Under the pieces are notes generated by a model. That model did not search any database. It was not told the DNA's origin and saw only the letters and a program-made list of their open reading frames with translations. Source: Symsagittifera roscoffensis (Eukaryota; Xenacoelomorpha; Acoela; Convolutidae). Taken from it: a stretch of 25,885 bases of DNA. The DNA lies in the NCBI RefSeq assembly GCF_963678635.1, contig NW_026970870.1:1-25885 (forward strand). Direction: 5' to 3'. This document shows positions 20,150 to 25,885 of the stretch, piece after piece. The position numbers and the translations under genes are program-made. Every line of letters starts with the position of its first letter. The stretch's first letter is position 1.

Positions 20150-20813
20150 AAACGCCTCCTGTTTTACACCTAATACAAGTATACACAGACCAGTTAATTG
20201 AAACTACAGTGTACCTATTACAAGTATACACAGATCAGTTAAACTAAAGAAACTGTGTACCTAATACAAGTATACATGATCAGTTGATTGAAACTACAGT
20301 GTACCTAATACAAGTGTACACAGCAGTTGAAATAGAAAAACTGTGTACCTAATACAAGTATACACAGACCAGTTGATTGAAACTACAGTGTACCTAATAC
20401 AAGTATACACAGCAGTTGAAAAAAAACTGTGTACCTAATACAAGTATACACAGACCAGTTGATTGAAACTACAGTGTACCTAATACAAGTATACACAGCA
20501 GTTGAAATAGAAAAACTGTGTACCTAATACAAGTATACACAGATCAGTTGATTGAAACTACAGTGTACCTAATACAAGTATACACAGCAGTTGAAAAAAA
20601 ACTGTACCTAATACAAGTATACACAGACCAGTTGATTGAAACTACAGTGTACCTAATACAAGTATACACAAAAGTTGAAATAGAATAACTGTGTACCTAA
20701 TACAAGTATACACAGATCAATTGATTGAAACTACAGTGTACCTAAAACAAGTATACACAGCAGTTGAAAAAAAACTGTGTACATAATACAAGTATACACA
20801 GACCAGTTGAGCT
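20150..20813 (+). repeat. Minisatellite with ~45-base monomer in ~90-base dimers
   Basis: The word CTAATACAAGTATACACAG recurs every 44-46 bases. Units alternate between subtype A (GACCAGTTGATTGAAACTACAG) and subtype B (CAGTTGAAATAGAAAAACTG), giving a dimer of about 90 bases. Each monomer has an imperfect inverted repeat GTGTAC...GTATACAC. About 14-15 monomers are present. Confidence 0.95.
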
Positions 20814-20918
20814 GCTGGCAGAAAATCATACAGTGACTAGCTAAAACTTTGTAACCACCTGTTCAGAATGGCAAGGGAAGAATTGAAAATGTTTTTTTTT
20901 AAGAATTAAGGTGTAAAA

Positions 20919-20924
20919 TTTATT
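20919..20924 (-). promoter_or_regulatory. Polyadenylation signal candidate AATAAA
   Basis: AATAAA on the minus strand, about 290 bases beyond the stop of the USP reading frame and in the right orientation for its 3' end. It may be chance in such AT-rich DNA. Confidence 0.35.
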
Positions 20925-20933
20925 GGTCGTACA

Positions 20934-21017
20934 TTAAAACAGATTGTAAATTCTTAAAACACGTAGTCCAAAATGCTCGTACTCTTCGACGTGACCTGCA
21001 TTGTCAACTGTGAGCCT
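20934..21017 (-). other. Candidate alternative last exon of the USP gene
   Basis: On the minus strand a TTCTCTTAG acceptor is followed by 27 open codons and TAA, ten bases before an AATAAA. The frame includes DNAGHVEEYEHF, faintly like the GH...Y of USP His boxes. It would need a donor inside the exon at 21217-21450 (GTT|GTATCA, near 21245), which is in phase. This is weak: the residues usually found before the His box are not present. Confidence 0.2.
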
Positions 21018-21216
21018 CTAAGAGAATGAATAAAATGCAGTAATGGTAAATTTCAAAAAAGATTCACAGAAAATTATCACAAAGAACTCATCTACTGCTA
21101 GTCAATCAAAAATATAACAAGGTACATTTGAACGATTTGAGTACATTTGAGAGACATAACAAAAATTTGTCTACAACTAGACATCCAGAAAGTGTAAAGC
21201 AGTCTTAAGCGTACTA

Positions 21217-22351
21217 CTAATAGGCGGTGTGTAAACGTGATACAACGCCTTGGGTGAACTCGAGCGTAATGGACGGGTTCTCGAGAAAGAACTCAGACAG
21301 GCTTACTTCGTTTGTGCATGGAGCGGGAAAAAGATTTAAATCTATCAGAAACCGGCGTTTGTCACTAATAACAACGTGTGCAACATCTTTTGGCGTTGGT
21401 GCCCGACTGACAAGTCCACATGCCGGATTCTTGAACTTCAGAACTTTTCCCTGCAACCGAAAATGATTTCAGTTTTTATTCAACAACGATACAATAGTTT
21501 TCAATGCAATACAAAAGCATTGTCTGAATTACACACCTTGCTAAGTTCAATGACTTCAACATTTTTGATGTTGCACGAGGAGCAGGTGTCGTGGTTCGAT
21601 TGTTGAATGCCCCACGACACAACTTGGACAACTTCGGTAACACAAGAGACCGCATCATCGGCAAGTGTTTCTTTCACCTTTTCGAATTCGCCATTGGAGT
21701 CCATTGTTGGGACAATCGAAAGAGCCTGAATTGAATATCAGAAAACATATGCAAAATATATCAAAAGTTGATTTAGCAAGAACTCACGTTAACGACAGGT
21801 TCTTCGTTGAACAGTTTCACGCGACCGTCTACTGTGACAATGGTTGACGGCGTGTGGATGTCATGTATAGGGTCCCAGACATTGACAGTCACCCTTTCAC
21901 CAGTCTTGGTGGCAACTTGCAATTCATTCAACTCGTGATTAGGGAGATGCTCTACTTTTCTGCTTATAATTACGCAGTCAAAAGCAACTTCCCTGTCGAC
22001 AAGTGCATCCATATTCCATTGGCCCTCAGATTTAAATGCATTGATAATTGACAGTAGTACCTCGGAAGCATCGTGCTGATGTCCATAGGTATAAGAGAAG
22101 CTGTAATTCAAATCAAGATGCTGGAGAATTTTAACTTTGGAAGTAGACGCATTGATGAAAAAGTTTTCTGTGGACAGCATTTGACAAAATATCTCTTTCA
22201 CAGTTGAAATTAACACGCCACCATGGTCAAATTCAGTAAGTCTACTGAGCCGATCTCTGATGCAAGCGCTTGACAACAAAAGCTGAAGAACAGAATTGAG
22301 ATAGCAACTGTTGTCATCATTTGCAATGCCCGTGGGTCGAAATGGCTCCAT
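21217..22351 (-). CDS. Ubiquitin-specific protease (USP/UCH, peptidase C19) domain protein, three exons, His region not found
   Basis: Minus strand, exons 22351-21788, 21725-21537 and 21450-21217, giving 328 residues. Introns are 62 bases (GTGAGT...TTCAG) and 86 bases (GTGTGT...TTGCAG), both phase 0. USPs are cysteine proteases that remove ubiquitin from proteins. The Cys box GIANDDNSCYLNSVLQLLL gives catalytic Cys16, and the QQDA-type box is HQHDASE at 91-97. A CxxC (HDTCSSC, residues 236-239) fits the zinc-finger 'fingers' part, followed by EVSLSEFFLENPSITLEF. The usual second CxxC and the catalytic His/Asp region were not found before the stop at 21217. So the protein is truncated, has further exons I missed, or is inactive. 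Start: ATG at 22351 lies seven bases after a TTTTCAG acceptor. An in-frame ATG at 22450 is an alternative without splicing, and an upstream exon is also possible. Satellite arrays flank the gene on both sides. No particular USP subfamily is recognised. Confidence 0.8.
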
Positions 22352-22492
22352 TACATGACTGAAAATAGAAGTAACATAAAATTTAACATTTTGCTTTACG
22401 TTATTGAGTCCACGCTCCAACAAATTCTTTTTTGAGAAATACAAAAGCAAATTTGAAAATTAATTACCGGACAGATATAACTATAGATAAAC

Positions 22493-22625
22493 CTTTAAAA
22501 TAAATAATTTAAAATCATTTTTGATGTAGCTGCAATCCAAAAGCAAGTGGACAAATCTCGTTGGCAGCGTTCCCTGTAAATCTTTGTACGCTAATTGGTG
22601 ATATACAGATCTTTCTGAAAATATC
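22493..22625 (-). other. Candidate upstream exon of the USP gene
   Basis: Minus strand: TTCTGTTTAG acceptor, then 44 open codons (with DLQGTLPTRFVHLLLDCSYI) up to AAAG|GTTTAT. The frame does not join in phase with the USP exon as I defined it, so it would be 5' untranslated, belong to another transcript, or be chance. No domain is recognised. Confidence 0.2.
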
Positions 22626-22717
22626 CTAAACAGAACAATAAATTGAAAATCATTTTTTGCTTTTAACTACATAGCTAAGAAGTAAAACATCAAATTTCAC
22701 AATCAAACAACAAAGAC

Positions 22718-23925
22718 GCTAACTAAATAAATAAATAAATGAACGAACAAACCAACAAATGAACGAACAAACCAAAAATAAATAAACATAAATAAATAAA
22801 GGAATAAATAAATACATACATGAATAATAAATAAAAGCAAAACTAAATGAAAGAAAATAATTAAATAAATATAGCAATAAATATCAACGAATAAACAAAA
22901 CACACCTGATAAATAAATAAACAATAAAAAAATAAATCAATACATAAATAAATAAATACATACATAATTAAATAAATAAATAAATAAATAAACGCAAAAC
23001 TGAAATGTACAAATAATTAAATTAACATGAAAAAATATTTATCTCATGAACAAATAACCAAACAAACAGATCCATAATATAAATAAATGAAAGTAAATGA
23101 ATCAAATAAATACACATACATAAATAATAAAAGCAAAACTAAATGAAAGAAAGAATAATTAAATAAATATAGAAATAAATATCAACAAATAAACAAAACA
23201 CACCTGATAAATAAATAATCAATAAAAAAATAAATCAATACATAATAAATAAATAAATACATAAATGAATACATAAATAAATAAATATATAAATAAATAA
23301 AAGCAAAAGTGAAATGTACAAATAATTAAATAGACATGAAAAAATATATATGAACAAATAACCAAACAAACAGACCCATAATATGAATAAATGAAAATAA
23401 ATAAATGAAATAAATACACATACATAAATAATAAAAGCAAAACTAAATGAAAGAAAGAATAATTAAATAAATATAGAAATAAACATCAACAAATAAACAA
23501 AACACACCTGATAAATAAATAAGCAATAAAAAAATAAATCAATACATAAATAAATAAATAAATACATAAATAAATACATAAATAAATAAAGAAATAAATA
23601 AAAGCAAAAGTGAAATGTACAAATAATTAAATAGACATGAAAAAAAGTATATGAACAAATAACCAAACAAACAGACCCATAATATAAATAAATGAAAATA
23701 AATAAATTAAATAAATACACACGCAGAAATAATAAAAGCAAAACTAAATGAAAGAAAGAATAATTAAATAAATAAACAAAACACGTGATAAAAATAAACA
23801 AAAATAAATATGTACATACATAAATTATAAATAAATATAAGCAAACTAAACATAATTGAATAAATAGAAGAACAGATAATTAAATAAATAAAGATGAACA
23901 AATAAAGAAACAAACATACGCAATC
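22718..23925 (+). repeat. AAAT-rich satellite with ~300-base higher-order unit
   Basis: The fine structure is (AAAT)n with AAAC and TACAT variants. Non-simple landmarks recur in a fixed order. AAACAAAACACACCTGAT lies at 22893, 23191 and 23495 (a worn version at 23774), and GAAATGTACAAATAATTAAA lies at 23002, 23311 and 23612. The higher-order period is therefore about 300 bases with three to four units. Long open frames on the minus strand (FIYLF-rich) are repeat translation, not membrane proteins. Confidence 0.95.
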
Positions 23926-24502
23926 ACGTGACATAGCGCGATATAGTCCAGCCCACATGATAATTGATAACTGTGGACGTTATTTGTCGACACTTGACAA
24001 CAGACAACATTAAAAAAAAACCCGTTACACGATACCATAACACCTTGACTAAAGTCTTCGGTGTAAACACTTGAAAAGGTTGTAAGATTAGGGCCACAGC
24101 TGAATAATTAATTTATTTTTGCACCGTAATTGTAGCCATCTTGAGATCACCTAATTCTTTTTAAGTTAAAGTTACTCTTAACTTATAAGATTTAAGTTAC
24201 TCTTATCAATTCAATGTTGAGTTAAAAATTTTGTTTTGCTCATTATTCTACACTGGATAGAATGTGTTCTGCCTTATTGACCATTTTATCAATTCAGTGT
24301 TGTTCTTTCTCTCTCTAATTGCATTTTTCCTTGTTAAAAACAAAAAAATGCTAAGAACTACTAACCTTAATGGGCTAAATCTTTTCCTCTTTCATCATTT
24401 TTTATTGAGCTAATTGCGCTTTTTCCGTTAAATGTTTTTTTTGTAAAGATAACAATGTGGTAAGGACAGCAATTAACTATCATTGAAATATTATAGATAG
24501 GT
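23926..24502. other. No gene recognised
   Basis: AT-rich. It contains short repeated words, AAGTTACTCTTA twice at about 24170-24203 and ATCAATTCARTGTTG twice at about 24200 and 24290. No coding signal is seen. Confidence 0.4.
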
Positions 24503-24757
24503 TTGAAAGGTATATCATTCAGATGCCTAGAAGGCAGTGGGAACGGAGCCCACGTGACGTTGCGCTGGTACGAGCATCCTTGTTTCAATCGGGATGAGTT
24601 CTCGCCTCAGCTTCGAACTTTCATGCAAGAAATCGTCGACAGACCTTTCTGGCATCTTTTATTTTGCTTCACACCTGTATTAATCCGCGCTCGCCTAAGC
24701 AAGCAAGGAGTAACACAATTATCAGTGCCCTCTATTTCTCGATTGAAATTAGGGTAG
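24503..24757 (+). other. Unassigned open frame, possible exon
   Basis: 84 open codons on the plus strand, in a patch (24515-24700) that is visibly less AT-rich than its surroundings. The translation looks protein-like (RWYEHPCFNRDEFSPQLRTF, then MQEIVDRPFWHLLF), but I recognise no family. A TCATTCAG acceptor-like site lies at about 24520. A GT after AAATTAGG (about 24753) could be a donor but is weak. It could equally be a transposon fragment. Confidence 0.25.
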
Positions 24758-25885
24758 CCCTAATGCCTTCGCATCCATTCGTTTTGCTCTTTACTCTAAC
24801 ATATCACCTGGTAAAGTGTTTGACCAGATCCAAATAGAGTTAACAACACTTTTTCAGCTAATGTTATTTTTATCCAAACAGAACGATGGAAAATCAATCA
24901 AACTGTAACCTGATTATTAAATCAATAACTCTCCTTTTATAGGGTCATAAAAATCCATTAAGGAATTACGAAACTCAACTCAATGTTTCACTTTACGCTT
25001 CACGAAACTGGAAAAATTTTACAGTCAATTTACAGCCTGCTCATATAGATTTTTACACTCAATTTACAGCATGCTCCTATAAAAAGGGAGAAAAATTAGA
25101 CGCCTGTTTGGAAAATGTGGGCGGGGAAAGCAGAACTACCCCGAAGGTATCCAATCAATTAGCACCCAGAAACGACAATTTTGCGCCAACATCTTTTCCG
25201 CCCTAAGTAATAGATAGTTGAATTCTCTATAAATCAGATGAAAATCGTAAATGCTTTTAGAACCGATATCATTGTGATTGTGACGTAATTCACGGCTGTG
25301 CTGTAATTTTTTTAGAATTCAAAAAAATTATTTCATTTTTTAAGCACAAACGTTTAGTAATTTCTTCTAAATTTGGTAAATATATGAGCTACAAGCCTTC
25401 AAGCTTAAGCTAAAAGCCAGATTTATATGCTTTGTGTTAATAAAGCAGTCACTCAATGAATGAACAATTGGAGAAATAAATGTTTCTCGACTTCAAAATG
25501 TAACTAGACTTTCATTTTTGAGCAAGATAAGATTAAGGATAACCCTTAGGCTCTTTCACTAACCCTAATCACAACAATCATTAAACTCAACAATAAAATT
25601 TGCTTTTAATGTCAGCGCGACACTTACATTTGATCTGTCAGAGTTTATTTATCGGCTTTGTAATATTGGGAAGGGGGATGGTGGGGAATAAAATGTCTGA
25701 CCTGAAAAAAAATAGGATTCGTTATATCATGTTTGTTGATACCTTTGTGTAGCAATCCTGATAAAGGTCTCGACTTATTTCTTTTCCAATGATTATTTGG
25801 TGAGATTTCACGCCAGTTCAGCACAAACTCTTAAAAAGTGTTCCGACAAAGAAAAGCAATTTGTTCAAAAGTTTTAAAAGCTTTC
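24758..25885. other. No gene recognised
   Basis: AT-rich sequence without a recognised gene. It holds the short tandem duplication at 25016-25085, listed separately, and nothing else that I can identify. Confidence 0.45.
25016..25085 (+). repeat. Two-copy tandem repeat ending in a TATA-like box
   Basis: TTTACAGTCAATTTACAGCC TGCTCATATA is repeated as TTTACACTCAATTTACAGCA TGCTCCTATA, about 35 bases apart. The second copy runs into TATAAAAAGGG, which resembles a core promoter TATA box on the plus strand, but no gene follows in the window. Confidence 0.6.

Noticed and set aside
22703-23958. Several long minus-strand frames rich in F, I, Y and L, like membrane proteins
   Set aside because: They are translations of the AAAT-rich satellite and repeat with the same ~300-base period.
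1-25885. CRISPR array, bacterial defence system or phage
   Set aside because: The tandem arrays have no unique spacers, and the spliced USP gene, LINEs, gypsy remnants and MITEs all point to an animal nuclear genome.

Overview
This window looks like AT-rich nuclear DNA from an animal, most likely an invertebrate with short introns. It has one recognisable host gene, a ubiquitin-specific protease (USP) domain gene on the minus strand. Its two introns are 62 and 86 bases, both GT-AG. Almost everything else is transposable-element debris and tandem repeats. I cannot name the species. I saw no rRNA, convincing tRNA, CRISPR array, bacterial operon or plasmid/phage feature.

Layout. 1-2.37 kb: AT-rich, no gene recognised. 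2.37-3.64 kb: a decayed LINE reverse transcriptase on the minus strand. 4.32-5.48 kb: a terminal-inverted-repeat element with a hAT-type MITE nested in it. 5.83-6.21 kb: a second MITE of the same family. Both MITEs have perfect 8-base target-site duplications, and the second sits in a sequence whose unoccupied relative lies at 1.18-1.30 kb. 6.3-8.6 kb: nothing recognised. 8.64-12.8 kb: a decayed Ty3/gypsy-type retroelement on the minus strand (gag, protease, RT and integrase remnants; RNase H missing, no LTRs found). 13.0-14.84 kb: the front half of a second LINE on the plus strand. 14.84-16.16 kb: a second copy of the gypsy integrase end. 16.16-19.12 kb: a second copy of the LINE, this time running on through RT to its C-terminal end. 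19.12-20.81 kb: two minisatellites. 20.9-22.6 kb: the USP gene. 22.7-23.9 kb: an AAAT-rich satellite with a period of about 300 bases. 23.9-25.9 kb: mostly unassigned, with one short unassigned open frame.

Main structural reading. The region 9447-17715 is best explained as a tandem duplication of a unit of about 5.39 kb made of gypsy 3' part plus LINE 5' part. The second copy then lost about 2.4 kb (gag, protease and most of RT). The two copies have decayed separately since.

I found no convincing new functional system. The points most worth a second look are the duplication and its junctions, the small USP that seems to lack the usual catalytic His region, the LINE 3' end that runs straight into a 76-base minisatellite, and the nested MITE with an unoccupied paralogous site.
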